Source of the DNA: Aquarana catesbeiana | Taxonomy: Eukaryota > Chordata > Amphibia > Anura > Ranidae | Length of the DNA stretch: 64,000 nucleotides | Reading direction: 5' to 3' | Assembly: GCF_042186555.1 (NCBI RefSeq) | Contig: NC_133331.1 | Coordinates: 895,501-959,500, forward strand | Shown here: piece after piece, positions 33,190 through 44,324 of the stretch | Layout of the letters: every line of letters begins with the position of its first letter | Numbering within the stretch: position 1 is the stretch's first letter | The notes under the pieces: model-generated | Database searches by the model: none | The model's input: only the letters and a program-made list of their open reading frames with translations | Told to the model about the DNA's origin: nothing | Program-made: the position numbers and the translations under genes

Positions 33190-33340
33190 ACCTTTTTTCC
33201 TATATGTAGAGACCTTCCTCCATCACTGACTGCAGATATACATCATCTGTCCTGTATACAGCTATATATACAGTAACAGGAATGATGATGTATATCTGCC
33301 GTCAGTGATGATTGAGGAAGGTCTCTATATACAGGAAGGA
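33190..33340. repeat. Imperfect palindrome
   Basis: TATATGTAGAGACCTTCCTC ... GATATACATCATC on the left is mirrored by GATGATGTATATCTGCCGTC ... GAGGAAGGTCTCTATATACA on the right, with a 30-bp centre. It resembles a hairpin MITE between the array and LINE copy 2. Confidence 0.6.
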
Positions 33341-33570
33341 AGAAGGTGAGTGTATATAGCTGTATACACTACACAGGACAGATGTGCTCACTAACACCCT
33401 GTTGCTCCAGTGCTTAGTCCAGCCAGGCACCACTCATCCTCCTTGGCCTTGGCCCAGTCTTCGGTGTGCACTGTCTGAGTGGAGAATGAGTGAGAGTCGA
33501 TCAGGGAAGTGTGTGCGGAGTGGAGGGGCGGATCGCGGTTATCAGGAGGGAGAGACCGAGTCTCGCGGAG

Positions 33571-34166
33571 CACTGCTGGAGATGAGGGACTCTCCTAGCT
33601 GCCGGGGGAAGAACTCCTCCAGTGAGAGTGGGGGGGCAGCAAAGGGAAAGGAAAGACAGATTCTGGTGGTAGGGGACTCAATTCTTAGAAGGACAGAGAG
33701 GGCAATCTGTAACCAAGACCTGAAGCGCCGAACAGTATGTTGTCTACCGGGCACTCGGGTTCGGCACATCACGGATCTTGTGGACAGATTACTGGGAGGG
33801 GCTGGGGAAGACCCGGCTGTCATGGTGCACGTTGGCACCAATGACAAAGTCAGAGGCAGATGGAGTGTCCTAAAGAACGATTTTAGGGACTTAGGAGCTA
33901 AATTGAGGAAAAGGACCTCCAAGGTAGTGTTCTCAGGAATACTACCGGTACATCGAGCCACACCAGAGAGGCAGAGGGAGATTAGGGAAGTAAACAAGTG
34001 GCTGAAGAGCTGGTGTAGTAAGGAGGGGTTTGGGTTCCTGGAGGACTGGGCCGACTTCTCAGTTGGTAACCGGTACTATAGAAGGGACGGACTGCACCTA
34101 AATGAGGAGGGTGCAGATCTGCTGGGAATGAAGATGGCCAAAAAGTTAGAGGGGTTTTTAAACTAG
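33571..34166 (+). pseudogene. CR1 ORF1, 5' truncated (esterase domain only)
   Basis: An open frame runs from 33384, but only residues from ALLEMRDSPSCRGKN onward (33571) are LINE; the first 60 or so codons are flanking DNA. The SGNH blocks (GDSILRR, VHVGTNDK, DGLHLNEEGADLLG) are intact. The N-terminal Cys finger is lost. The fused upstream codons are probably chance. Confidence 0.8.
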
Positions 34167-34192
34167 GCGATGGGGGAGAGGGTCCAGAGACA

Positions 34193-36436
34193 GTGATAGC
34201 CAGTGCGGAAGATATTCCAGAGGGTAGTATTGGGGGCATTAGTGGTAGGTTAACCAAAGCACAAAAACACAAGGTGAGTATAGTAGCAAGTCCAAGTTGC
34301 AATCTTGAAACACCCAATACGAGGACAATATGCGACCGGTCTAAACTATGTGGCATGTTCACCAATGCCAGGAGCATGGCGGACAAGATGGGTGAACTAG
34401 AGATACTGTTGTACAAGGAGGATTTGGATTTTGTGGGAATTTCAGAGACCTGGTTCAACAGCTCTCATGATTGGCTGGCAAACATTCAAGGGTATACCCT
34501 ATACCGCAAGGACAGAGAGGGTAAAAAAGGGGGAGGGGTATGCCTATATATCAAGAATAATGTACAAGCGAATGTGAGAGATGACATCACTGAGGGGGCT
34601 AGGCAGGAGGTGGAATCTTTATGGGTAGAGCTCCAAAGGGATGAAGCTAAGGGGAAAATAATACTGGGAGTATGCTATAGGCCCCCTAACCTGAGGGAGG
34701 AAGTGGAGACGGATCTCCTATCACAAATTGGATTAGCAGCAAGGATGGGAAGTGTTATCATAATGGGTGATTTTAATTATCCAGACATAGACTGGGCGGA
34801 GGGAACCGCGCATTCATTTAAGGCTCGCCAGTTCCTTAGTGTCTTGCAGGACAATTTTATGGGTCAGATGGTAGACGCACCAACTAGAAATAAAACATTA
34901 CTAGATCTACTGATTACCAACAATACAGACCTGATAACAGATGTGGAAATACGGGGCAATTTAGGTAACAGCGATCACAGGTCAATTAGTTTCAGTATAA
35001 ATCACACAAATAGGAAACATGAAGGGAACACAAAGACACTGAATTTCAAAAGAGCCAACTTCCCTAAACTACAAACCTTGCTAAAAGGCATAAATCGGGA
35101 TAAAATATTAGGAACAAAGAATACGGAGGAGAGATGGGTTTGCTTTAAGAGCATATTAAATAAGGGCATTAGCCAATGTATCCCATTGGGTAATAAATTT
35201 AAAAGAGCGAACAAACATCCTGGATGGCTTAACTCCAATGTAAAAATGCATATAAAAGCAAAGGAGAAGGCCTTCAAAAAATACAAGGTTGAGGGATCAT
35301 CATCAGCATTCAGACTTTATAAAGAATGCAATAAGAAATGTAAGGGTGCAATTAGGATGGCTAAGATAGAACATGAAAGACACATAGCGGAGGAGAGCAA
35401 AAAAAATCCCAAGAAATTCTTTAAGTATGTAAACAGTAAAAAAGGGAGGACAGACCATATTGGCCCCATAAAGAATGAGGAAGGACATCTGGTTACAAAG
35501 GATGGGGAGATGGCGAAGGTATTGAATTTATTCTTCTCCTCAGTCTTCACGAGTGAATCGGGGGGCTTCAGTAACCAAAACTGCAGTGTTTATCCTCATG
35601 ACACAACACAGGAAGCACCTACATGGTTAACAGAGGACGGAATTAAAATTAGACTTGAGAAACTTAACATTAATAAATCACCGGGACCAGATGGCTTGCA
35701 TCCGAGGGTACTTAGGGAACTCAGTCAGGTGATTGCCAGACCGTTGTTCCTAATTTTTACAGACAGTCTATTGACTGGAATGGTACCAGCTGATTGGAGA
35801 AAAGCCAATGTAGCACCAATATTTAAAAAGGGCCCAAAAAACATCCCTGGGAATTACAGACCAGTTAGCCTAACATCAATAGTATGTAAACTCTTGGAGG
35901 AGATGATAAGGGACTATATACAAGATTTTAGTAATAAGAATGATATCATTAGCAGTAATCAGCATGGATTCATGAAGAATCGTTCTTGCCAAACCAATCT
36001 ATTAACCTTCTATGAGGAGGTGAGTTGCCATCTAGATAAAGGAAGGCCCGTAGATGTGGTGTATCTGGATTTTACAAAAGCATTTGACACAGTTCCCCAT
36101 AAACGTTTACTGTACAAAATAAGGTGCGTTGGCATGGACCATAGGGTGAGTACATGGATTGAAAACTGGCTACAAGGGCGAGTTCAGAGGGTGGTGATAA
36201 ATGGGGGGTACTCAGAATGGTCAGGGGTGGGTAGTGGGGTCCCCCAGGGTTCTGTGCTGGGACCAATCCTATTTAATTTGTTCATAAACGATCTGGAGGA
36301 TGGGATAAACAGTTCAATCTCTGTATTTGCAGACGATACTAAGCTAAGCAGGGCAATAACTTCTCTGCAGGATGTGGAAATCTTGCAAAAAGATCTGAAC
36401 AAATTAATGGGGGAGGGGCGACTACATGGCAAATGA
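34193..36436 (+). CDS. CR1 ORF2, endonuclease and reverse transcriptase, best-preserved copy
   Basis: 747-codon open stretch; first ATG in frame near 34355. It keeps the complete endonuclease motif GDFNYPDIDW that copy 1 lost, plus GNSDHRSI, the RT blocks SPGPDGLHP, NYRPVSLTSI, DFTKAFDTVPH, GVPQGSVLGPI and FADD. It ends at the same frameshift site as copy 1 (EGRLHGK then TGA), so the C-terminal third is out of frame. Confidence 0.85.
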   Translation: MIASAEDIPEGSIGGISGRLTKAQKHKVSIVASPSCNLETPNTRTICDRSKLCGMFTNARSMADKMGELEILLYKEDLDFVGISETWFNSSHDWLANIQGYTLYRKDREGKKGGGVCLYIKNNVQANVRDDITEGARQEVESLWVELQRDEAKGKIILGVCYRPPNLREEVETDLLSQIGLAARMGSVIIMGDFNYPDIDWAEGTAHSFKARQFLSVLQDNFMGQMVDAPTRNKTLLDLLITNNTDLITDVEIRGNLGNSDHRSISFSINHTNRKHEGNTKTLNFKRANFPKLQTLLKGINRDKILGTKNTEERWVCFKSILNKGISQCIPLGNKFKRANKHPGWLNSNVKMHIKAKEKAFKKYKVEGSSSAFRLYKECNKKCKGAIRMAKIEHERHIAEESKKNPKKFFKYVNSKKGRTDHIGPIKNEEGHLVTKDGEMAKVLNLFFSSVFTSESGGFSNQNCSVYPHDTTQEAPTWLTEDGIKIRLEKLNINKSPGPDGLHPRVLRELSQVIARPLFLIFTDSLLTGMVPADWRKANVAPIFKKGPKNIPGNYRPVSLTSIVCKLLEEMIRDYIQDFSNKNDIISSNQHGFMKNRSCQTNLLTFYEEVSCHLDKGRPVDVVYLDFTKAFDTVPHKRLLYKIRCVGMDHRVSTWIENWLQGRVQRVVINGGYSEWSGVGSGVPQGSVLGPILFNLFINDLEDGINSSISVFADDTKLSRAITSLQDVEILQKDLNKLMGEGRLHGK

Positions 36437-36880
36437 GGTTCAATGTAGAAAAATGTAAAATAATGCATTTGGGTGGCAAAAATCTGAATGCAATCTATAG
36501 ACTGGGGGGAGAACCTCTGGGGGGATCTAGGATGGAAAAGGACCTGGGGGTCCTAGTAGATGATAGGCTCAGCAATGACATGCAAGGCCAAGCTGCTGCT
36601 AATAAAGCAAACAGAATATTGGCATTAAAAAGGGATCAACTCCAGAGATAAAACGATAATTCTCCCGCTCTACAAGACTCTGGTCCGGCCGCACCTGGAG
36701 TATGCTGTCCAGTTTTGGGCACCAGTCCTCAGGAGGGATGTACTGGAAATGGAGCGAGTACAAAGAAGGGCAACAAAGCTAATAAAGGGTCTGGAGGATC
36801 TTAGTTGAGGAAAGGTTGTGAGCTCTGAACTTATTCTCTCTGGAGAAGAGACGCTTGAGAGGGGATATGATTTCAATGTA

Positions 36881-37330
36881 TAAATACCGGACTGGTGACC
36901 CCACAATATACAAATACCGGACTGGTGACCCCACAATATACAAATACCGGACTGGTGACCCCACAATATATAAATACCGGACTGGTGACCCCACAATATA
37001 TAAATACCGGACTGGTGACCCCACAATATACAAATACCGGACTGGTGACCCCACAATATACAAATACCGGACTGGTGACCCCACAATATATAAATACCGG
37101 ACTGGTGACCCCACAATATATAAATACCGGACTGGTGACCCCACAATATATAAATACCGGACTGGTGACCCCACAATATACAAATACCGGACTGGTGACC
37201 CCACAATATACAAATACCGGACTGGTGACCCCACAATATATAAATACCGGACTGGTGACCCCACAATATATAAATACCGGACTGGTGACCCCACAATATA
37301 TAAATACTGGACTGGTGACCCCACAATAGG
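36881..37330 (+). repeat. 30-bp minisatellite inside LINE ORF2, copy 2 (about 15 units)
   Basis: Same unit as at 4088-4330, with TATAAATACC and TACAAATACC variants alternating in pairs. Nearly twice as many units as in copies 1 and 3. Confidence 0.95.
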
Positions 37331-37407
37331 GATAAAACTTTTTCGCAGAAGAGAGTTTAATAAGACTCGTGGCCACTCATTACAATTAGAAGAAAAGAGG
37401 TTTAACC

Positions 37408-37921
37408 TTAAAGGGGTTGTAAAGGTAAAAATTTTTTCACCTTAATGCATTCTATGCATTAAGGTGAAAAAACTTTTGACAGTACCGCCGCCCCCAGGCC
37501 CCCCGTTTTACTTACCTGACGCCTCGAATCTTCGCTCCTCGTCCTCGTCAGCTTCATTGCAGCTCAGCCTGGTCGCTGATTGGCTGCAGTGGATGGATTG
37601 AAAGCAGCGCAGCCATTGGCTCGCGCTGCTGTCAATCACATCCGATGACGCGGCGCGCCGGGGGGCGGGGCCGAGTGATACAGCGAGCGGCTATAGCCGC
37701 CGGCTGCATCACGGGAGCGCGCCCGCAAGCACTCACCACCGTGCGAGGGAGCTCGCATGAAGGTGGTAAATGCTTGCGGGGAGGAGCTGAAACAGCCGCC
37801 GAGGGACCCCAGAAGAGCAGGTTCGGGGCCACTCTGTGCAGAACGAGCTGCACAGTGAAGGTAAGTATAACATGTTTGTTATTTTAAAAAAAAAAAAAAA
37901 ATAACTTTACAACCCCTTTAA
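37408..37921. mobile_element. T2/Kolobok-like MITE with TTAA target duplication
   Basis: Ends TTAAAGGGGTTGTAAAG and CTTTACAACCCCTTTAA, with TTAA shared by both flanks. Removing the element restores the LINE sequence AACCTTAAACTACG seen at 5576. The TTAAAGG end matches the known T2-type MITE ends of Xenopus. An internal perfect hairpin (CACCTTAATGCATT / AATGCATTAAGGTG) lies at 37438-37468. The GC-rich interior is non-coding. Confidence 0.75.
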
Positions 37922-38143
37922 ACTACGTAGAGGGTTCTTTACTGTAAGAGTGGCAAGGATGTGGAATTCCCTTCCACAGGCGGTGGTCTCAGCGGGGAGC
38001 ATTGATAGCTTCAAGAAACTATTAGATAATCTCCTGAATGACCACAACATACAGGGATATATAATGTAATACTGACACATAATCACACACATAGGTTGGA
38101 CTTGATGGACTTGTGTCTTTTTTCAACCTCACCTACTATGTAA

Positions 38144-38453
38144 CTTAAATGAGCCTTTCCTTGCCTGGAATCACGACGCTCAGCTGAGCTCAGGCCTTCC
38201 TAATCCACCACGCCTTGGAAACTCGCACAGTCGGTCGGACTCAGACAGTCTACAGCACAGTGAGCCAGGAAACCGGAAGTGGTGCCGCGAAAAGCACCGT
38301 CCCCCGGTCCCTGCCAATAAAAATAAAGCACAGGAGGCCAGAGACAAATCATTGGAGAGTGGGACTGTTTGTGGGCGCATCGCTTGCTCCCCGAACACTC
38401 CCTAAACACGGGCAAGCTTCCCATAGATCGCTGTGTCTGGTGCCTGGACACGT
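38144..38453. other. Intergenic sequence
   Basis: Mixed unique sequence; short frames on both strands lack any recognisable domain. Confidence 0.35.
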
Positions 38454-38989
38454 TTAACCACTTCACACAAATGAACGTACCTGTATGTCGGGACTTTAAT
38501 GTTTAACCACTTCAGCCCCGGAAGGATTTACCCCCTTCCTGACCAGAGCACTTTTTACAATTTGGCACTGCGTCGCTTTAACTGCTAATTGCGCGGTCAT
38601 GCAATGCTGTACCCAAACGAAATTTGCGTCCTTTTCTTCCCACAAATAGAGCTTTCTTTTGATGGTATTTGATCACCTCTGCCGTTTTTATTTTTTGCAC
38701 TATAAACGGAAAAAGACCGAAAATTTTGACAAAAAATGATATTTTCTACTTTTTGTTCTAAAAAAATCCAATAAACTCAATTTTAGTCATACATTTAGGC
38801 CAAAATGTATTCGGCCACATGTCTTTGGTAAAAAAAATGTCAATAAGTGTATATTTATTGGTTTGTGCAAAAGTTATAGCGCCTACAAACTTGGGTACAT
38901 TTTCTGGAATTTACACAGCTTTTAATTTATGACTGCCTATATCGTTTCTTGAGGTGCTAAAATGGCAGGGCAGTACAAAACCTCCACAA

Positions 38990-39990
38990 ATTACCCCATT
39001 TTGGAAAGTAGACACCCCAAGGAATTTGCTGAGAGGCATGTTGAACCCATTGAATATTCATTTTTTTTGTCCCAAGTGATTGAATAATGACAGAAAAAAA
39101 AAAATTACAAAAAGTTGTCACTAAATGATATATTGCTCACACAGGCCATGGGCATATGTGGAATTGCACCACAAAATACATTCAGCTGCTTCTCCTGAGT
39201 ACGGGGATACCACATGTGTGGGACTTTTTGGGAGCCTAGCCGCATACGGGGCCCCGAAAACCAATCACCGCCTTCAGGATTTCTAAGGGTGTACATTTTT
39301 GATTTCACTCTTCACTGCCTAACACAGTTTTGAAGGCCATAAAATGCCCAGATGGCACAACCCCCCCCAAATGACCCCATTTTGGAAAGTAGACACCCCA
39401 AGCTATTTGCTGAGAGGCATGGTGAGTATTTTGCAGCTCTCATTTGTTTTTGAAAATGAAGAAAGACAAGAAAAATAATTTTTTTTTTCTTTTTTCAATT
39501 TTCAAAACCTTGTGACAAAAAGTGAGGTCTGCAAAATACTCACTATACCGCTCAGCAAATAGCTTGGGGTGTTTACTTTCCAAAATGGGGTCATTTGGGT
39601 TTTTTTTTTTTTTTTGCCATCTGGGCATTCCATGGCCTCCGAAACTGTGATAGGCAGTGAAGAGTGAAATCAAAATTTACACCCTTAGAAAGCCTGAAGG
39701 CGGTGCTTGGTTTTCGGGGCTCCGTACGCGGCTAGGCTCCCAAAAAGTCCCACACATGTGGTATCCCCGTACTCAGGAGAAGCAACAGAATGTATTTTGG
39801 GGTGTAATTTCACATATTCCCATGGCATGTTTGAGCAATATATCATTTAGTGACAACTTTGTGCAAAAAAAAAATTTGTCTCTTTCCCGCAACTTGTGTC
39901 ACAATATAAAATATTCCATGGACTCGACATGCCTCTCAGCAAATAGCTTGGGGTGTCTACTTTCCAAAATGGGGTCATTTGGGGGGGTTT
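38990..39990. repeat. Large imperfect palindrome
   Basis: Arms of about 480 bp around 39485. CCCCATTTTGGAAAGTAGAC (38996 and 39375) is mirrored at about 39575 and 39955. CCACATGTGTGGGACTTTTT (39210) is mirrored by AAAAAGTCCCACACATGTGG near 39743. It suggests an inverted duplication of part of the element. Confidence 0.8.
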
Positions 39991-41577
39991 TGAACTGTCC
40001 TGGCATTTTATGCACAACATTTAGAAGCTTATGTCACACATCACCCACTCTTCTAACCACTTGAAGACAAAGCCCTTTCTGACACTTTTTGTTTACATGA
40101 AAAAGTTTTTTTTTTTTGCAAGAAAATTACTTTGAACCCCCAAACATTATATATTTTTTTAAAGCAAATGCCCTACAGATTAAAATGGTGGGTGTTTCAT
40201 TTTTTTTTTCACACAGTATTTGCGCAGCGATTTTTCAACGCATTTTTTGGGGAAAAAACACACTTTTTTAAATTTTAATGCACTAAAACACACTATAATG
40301 CCCAAATGTTTGATGAAATAAAAAAGATGATCTTAGGCCGAGTACATGGATACCAAACATGACATGCTTTAAAATTGCGCACAAACGTGCAGTGGTGACA
40401 AACTAAATACATTTTTAAAAGCCCTTAAAAGCCTTTACAGGTTACCACTTTAGATTTACAGAGGAGGTCTACTGCTAAAATTACTGCCCTCGATCTTCGC
40501 GGTGATACCTCACATGCATGGTGCAATTGCTGTTTACATTTGACGCCAGACCGACGCTTGCGTTCGCCTTAGCGTGAGAGCAGGGGGGGGACAGGGGTGC
40601 TTTTTTTTTTTTTTTTTCTTTATTATTTTTTTGCTTTTTTATCTTATTTTTAAACTGTTCCTTTCATTTTTTTTTTTTTTTTTTTTTAAATAATTTTTAT
40701 TGTTATCTCGGGGAATGTAAATATCCCCTATGATAGCAATAGGTAGTGACAGGTACTCTTTTTTGAAAAAATTGGGGTCTATTAGACCCTAGATCTCTCC
40801 TCTGCCCTCAAAGCATCTGACCACACCAAGATCGGTGTGATAAAATGCTTCCCCAATTTCCCAATGGCGCTGTTTACATCCGGCGAAATCTAAGTCATAA
40901 AATGCTCGTAGCTTCCGGTTTCTTAGGCCATAGAGATGTTTGGAGCCACTCTGGTCTCTGATCAGCTCTATGGTCAGCTGGCTGAATCACCGGCTGCATT
41001 ATCAGGTTCCCTGTTGAGACAGGAGAGCCAGAGAAAAACACGGAAGACGGTGGGGGGGGGGGGGCATTCTCTCCCACTGCTTGTAAAAGTCTAGAGGCTA
41101 ATTAGCCACTAGGATTGCTTTTACATGTAAGCCGACCGCTGGCTGAAAAGAATGATACCAAGATGATACCTAAACCTGCAGGCATCATTCTGGTATAACC
41201 ACTCAAAGTCGTGAATGGCGTACCTGAAGATAAAAAAATGGTTAACAATAAAACACAGTAAATGGTAAAGTATAAAAAAAATTGCATACCTGAAAAGCAA
41301 ACATGATAAAACATAATAACAATAAAACATTGCAGAATAGAATACAGTAAAAAAGAGCAGAACAATAGAGAGAGAATAGAGAGAGAGAGAACAATAAAAC
41401 GACAACTATTTTTTTTTATTTTATATTTTTGTTTGTGTTTTTTTTGTTTTTTTACACTTTTTTTGTAACTAACTTTTATAACTGTAACCGGTTCCAGGTT
41501 CGGGTCTCTCAGAATGCGATGGCATCTTGGGAGACCCTGTGAAAGTGTGCCTAGTCTGTGCAATGCTGTACCCTACG

Positions 41578-41739
41578 CTAATACTCAACTAGTGAATGGT
41601 AGCATTCAAAACATTCACCAATGCAAAGACCAGGATTGTCAGGACAGGAGGGACAATAATAGCGGGTGTCACGCCTATATCCGCGCTTGCTGCAGACACA
41701 ACATCTTTTTTGGGGGGGTTCGTTGGGTAGGGGTACTCG
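41578..41739 (-). pseudogene. piggyBac transposase C-terminal Cys-rich domain, remnant
   Basis: The end of a minus-strand frame reads RCCVCSKRGYRRDTRYYCPS followed by CPDNPGLCIGECFECYH. The CxxC...CxxC...C...CxxxxH spacing is that of the zinc-ribbon at the C-terminus of piggyBac/PGBD transposases, which helps bind terminal DNA. The catalytic DDD domain is not seen upstream in readable form, so this is only a remnant. Confidence 0.75.
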
Positions 41740-43317
41740 GGAGGACATAAAGAAAATGCCTCTCATGCAGCCGACTGCATTTGGTTGGGGATGTGAATGG
41801 GGGAAGTACGGGCGCTGCAGAAGTGGTGGGTTCCCAATTAGGATTGGCGAATGCAGCAGGAAGGGCACTATGGGCACGACGGAACTGTGTTTGTCTTCTT
41901 CTTGGTGGCAGCGGGACACTACTTGTGCTTGTCACCTCACCAGCTTGAACTGCACTTATGGGACTCGCCACGTCACCAAGTGTTACTGCAGTGCTGGTTT
42001 GACTACGACCGGGGTATACTAGGCCGCTGGTGCTTGCCAGTTCACCAAAACGCTACCAAAAAAACTGTTAGCGATCGCAGGGATCAGGCCTGACTCTGCG
42101 AATGCTGCAGTTATGCGTTTAGTGTTTTGTAAGTGACAGTGATCGATCGATACTGCACTTGGGTGGGCTGGGCCGGGCCGGGCGGAGGGGCAAAATGCAG
42201 GTGCTAGCAGGTATCTGGGCTGATCCCGCTAACACTGCGTTTTTGGGAACCTTAAACTGCTGGGGACGCTAGTATAGATCTGATCGGATCAGATATTGAT
42301 CCGATCAGATACTATACCACTAAGGGAGGTGTACGGTGCGTGCGTGGGTGTTAGCGGTACTGGCGCTAATCTGACGCTGCCTGGGGCGATGCATATCACC
42401 GCCGGGCGATCGGGGGGCTAAACCTTTATTCGGTAATAAACGGCTGGTGCCCTGACACTATAAAAAATAAACAAACTAACCAGCGTCACCCGTAACGGTT
42501 ATATGGTGATCAGTGGTGAAAGGGTTAACTACGGGGCAATCAAGGGGTTAAAACATTTATTAGGTAGTATATGGGGGTCCCTGTCGCTATAAAACGCTGA
42601 CGGCGAACCTAAATATTTACCTCCCTAACTAGCGTCACCAGCGACACTAATACAGCGATCAGAAAAATGATCGCTTAGTGACACTGGTGACGGGGTGATC
42701 AAGGGGTTAAAACTTTATTAGAGGGGGTTAGGGGGGTATCCTAGACCTAAAGGGGGCTAACACTAACTGTCCCACCACACTAACTGTCATAAACTGACAC
42801 CATGCAGTAATCAGAAAAAAATAAAAAAAAACTGCTTGGTGTCAGTGTGACCGGGGGGGGGGGGGGTGATTGGGGAGTGATCGGGGGGGGATCGGGGGTG
42901 TAAAGTGTGCCTGGTATGTTCTACTGTGTGTTGTGCACTCACATGTCTTCTCTCCTCGGCGCCGGAACGGAAACTGCCGAGGAGAGATGACATCACATCC
43001 TCTGCCTCTGTGTACTACACAGAGGCAGGGGATGATTGTCATTGGCTGGGAGCGCTCGCGAGGGGGGGGGCACGATCGGATGGCCTCCCCCTCATCTCTA
43101 AACGCTCCCAGACAAAAGCCGACCGCCGCTGGCACTGGGGGGGGGTCCGATTGGACGTACCAGGTACGTGTTTTTGCCTGCCCGTGCCATTGTGTTCACG
43201 TATATAGTCTGTTAGGCGGTCGGCAAGTGGTTAAATCCTGGGGTTATCTGCTACCCTAACCCCAATATTATCAGGAACCATGTCTGTTTCTCTTTGAGAT
43301 AAAAGTGGGCTCTGTGG

Positions 43318-43905
43318 GGGGGTATGGGTGTAATATTCCTGCTGGGGGGAGGTATGGGTGTAATATTCCTGCTGGGGGGAGTATGGGTGTAATATTCCTG
43401 CTGGGGGGGAGTATGGGTGTAATATTCCTGCTGGGGGGGGGTATGGGTGTAATATTCCTGCTGGGGGGGGGGGTATGGGTGTAATATTCCTGCTGGGGGG
43501 GGGTATGGGTGTAATATTCCTGCTGGGGGGGGTATGGGTGTAATATTCCTGCTGGGGGGGGGTATGGGTGTAATATTCCTGCTGGGGGGAGTATGGGTGT
43601 AATATTCCTGCTGGGGGGAGTATGGGTGTAATATTCCTGCTGGGGGGGTATGGGTGTAATATTTCCGCTGGGGGGGGGGTATGGGTGTAATATTTATGCT
43701 GGGGGGGGTATGGGTGTAATATTTCTGCTGGGGGGGGGTATGGTTGTAATATTCCTGCTGGGGGGGGTATGGGTGTAATATTCCTGCTGGGGGGGTTATG
43801 GGTGTAATATTCCTGCTGGGGGGGGTATGGGTGTAATATTCCTGTTGGGGGGGGTATGGGTGTAATATTCCTGCTGGGGGGGTATGGGTGCAATAGTCCT
43901 GCTGG
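43318..43905 (+). repeat. About 28-31-bp minisatellite with variable G runs
   Basis: Unit GTATGGGTGTAATATTCCTG plus CTG and a run of 5 to 10 G. About 20 units; variation is mostly G-run length. Minus-strand Pro/Tyr-rich frames (EYYTHTPP repeats) are artefacts. Confidence 0.95.
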
Positions 43906-43950
43906 GGGGACATCTGTGCAGGAAGTTCTTGAAGTATGATGGACACGGCG

Positions 43951-44082
43951 AGGCTCTGTTCACACCTAGGTATTCAGGATTCCCGAATCACTGCAAAATG
44001 CAGGACGTTCTTGCGATCCCTTTACTTTCAATATCACCGGATCACGTCCGCAAACCGGAAGGCCTAGGTGTGATCACAGCCT
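43951..44082. mobile_element. Small MITE with inverted ends
   Basis: AGGCTCTGTTCACACCTAGG at the left and CCTAGGTGTGATCACAGCCT at the right are inverted repeats with few mismatches. 132 bp, non-coding. Confidence 0.6.
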
Positions 44083-44250
44083 AAGCGTCTTCTATCAGTT
44101 GCTGGGTTCACCTTCTATAGATTCTGGGGGAACATTTTCTTCCTTAAACATTCCACACATTCGCTTCATTCTTTATTCCACTGCTAATATATACTCCGCA
44201 TTGACCTTGTTTAGCGCTTTTCTCTCTGAGGACTCCAAGTATTGGAGATG

Positions 44251-44321
44251 GCGTTGGCCGGGAATCAAACCCGGGTCAGCTGCTTGAAAGGCAGCTATGC
44301 TCACCACTGCACCACCAACGC
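44251..44321 (-). tRNA. tRNA-Gly-like gene with UUC anticodon, possible pseudogene
   Basis: 71 nt on the minus strand folds as a cloverleaf: acceptor GCGTTGG/CCAACGC, anticodon stem GCTGC/GCAGC with loop CTTTCAA, T stem CCGGG/CCCGG. The body matches vertebrate tRNA-Gly(UCC), but the loop carries TTC (Glu) where Gly has TCC, a change at position 35. The A box TGGTGCAGTGG is intact. The B box has T for the invariant C (GGTTTGATTCC). No T-run terminator lies within about 60 bases downstream. Confidence 0.75.
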
Positions 44322-44324
44322 AAG

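Larger units (their letters stand above)
36414..38040 (+). pseudogene. CR1 ORF2 C-terminal remnant, copy 2
   Basis: Continues as MRFNVEKCKIMHLGG, with a second shift at AAAAAGGG near 36633, then [17 protein letters not shown] and a TGA within GAGGAAAGGTTGTGAGC, then the 30-bp array and TRGHSLQLEEKRFNL. A MITE interrupts it, and RRGFFTVRVARMWNSLPQAV follows after 37922. Same lesions as copies 1 and 3. Confidence 0.75.
33571..38143 (+). mobile_element. CR1-type LINE, copy 2, 5' truncated
   Basis: Homology to copies 1 and 3 begins at GCACTGCTGGAGATGAGG, which is position 782 of copy 1, so the 5' UTR and the ORF1 finger are missing as expected from incomplete reverse transcription. The 3' end is AGGTTGGACTTGATGGACTT ... 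CTATGTAACTT. It lacks the hammerhead element but carries a TTAA-flanked MITE (37408-37921). The 3' UTR holds one 42-bp unit (38043-38088) and so preserves the state before array growth. Confidence 0.9.
38454..43234. mobile_element. Large piggyBac-type element, non-autonomous
   Basis: Bounded by TTAACCACTTCA (38454) and GCAAGTGGTTAA (ending 43234): short inverted ends with a TTAA target duplication as in piggyBac. Subterminal sequences AACGTACCTG (left) and CAGGTACGTG (right) are also inverted relatives. A second TTAACCACTTCA at 38503 suggests a nested or duplicated left end. The interior has a large palindrome (38990-39990), many poly-T runs and a remnant of the transposase C-terminus. Parts recur at 16341-16900. 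Confidence 0.6.

Noticed and set aside
31491..33209. 572-codon frame of VYSSASQVR repeats
   Set aside because: The 27-bp unit is nine codons, so any stop-free unit gives a long frame. It begins in USP5-downstream DNA without promoter or splice evidence.
43231..43946. Pro/Tyr/His-rich frames of over 220 codons
   Set aside because: G-run length changes shift the frame from unit to unit; no conserved reading frame outside the array.
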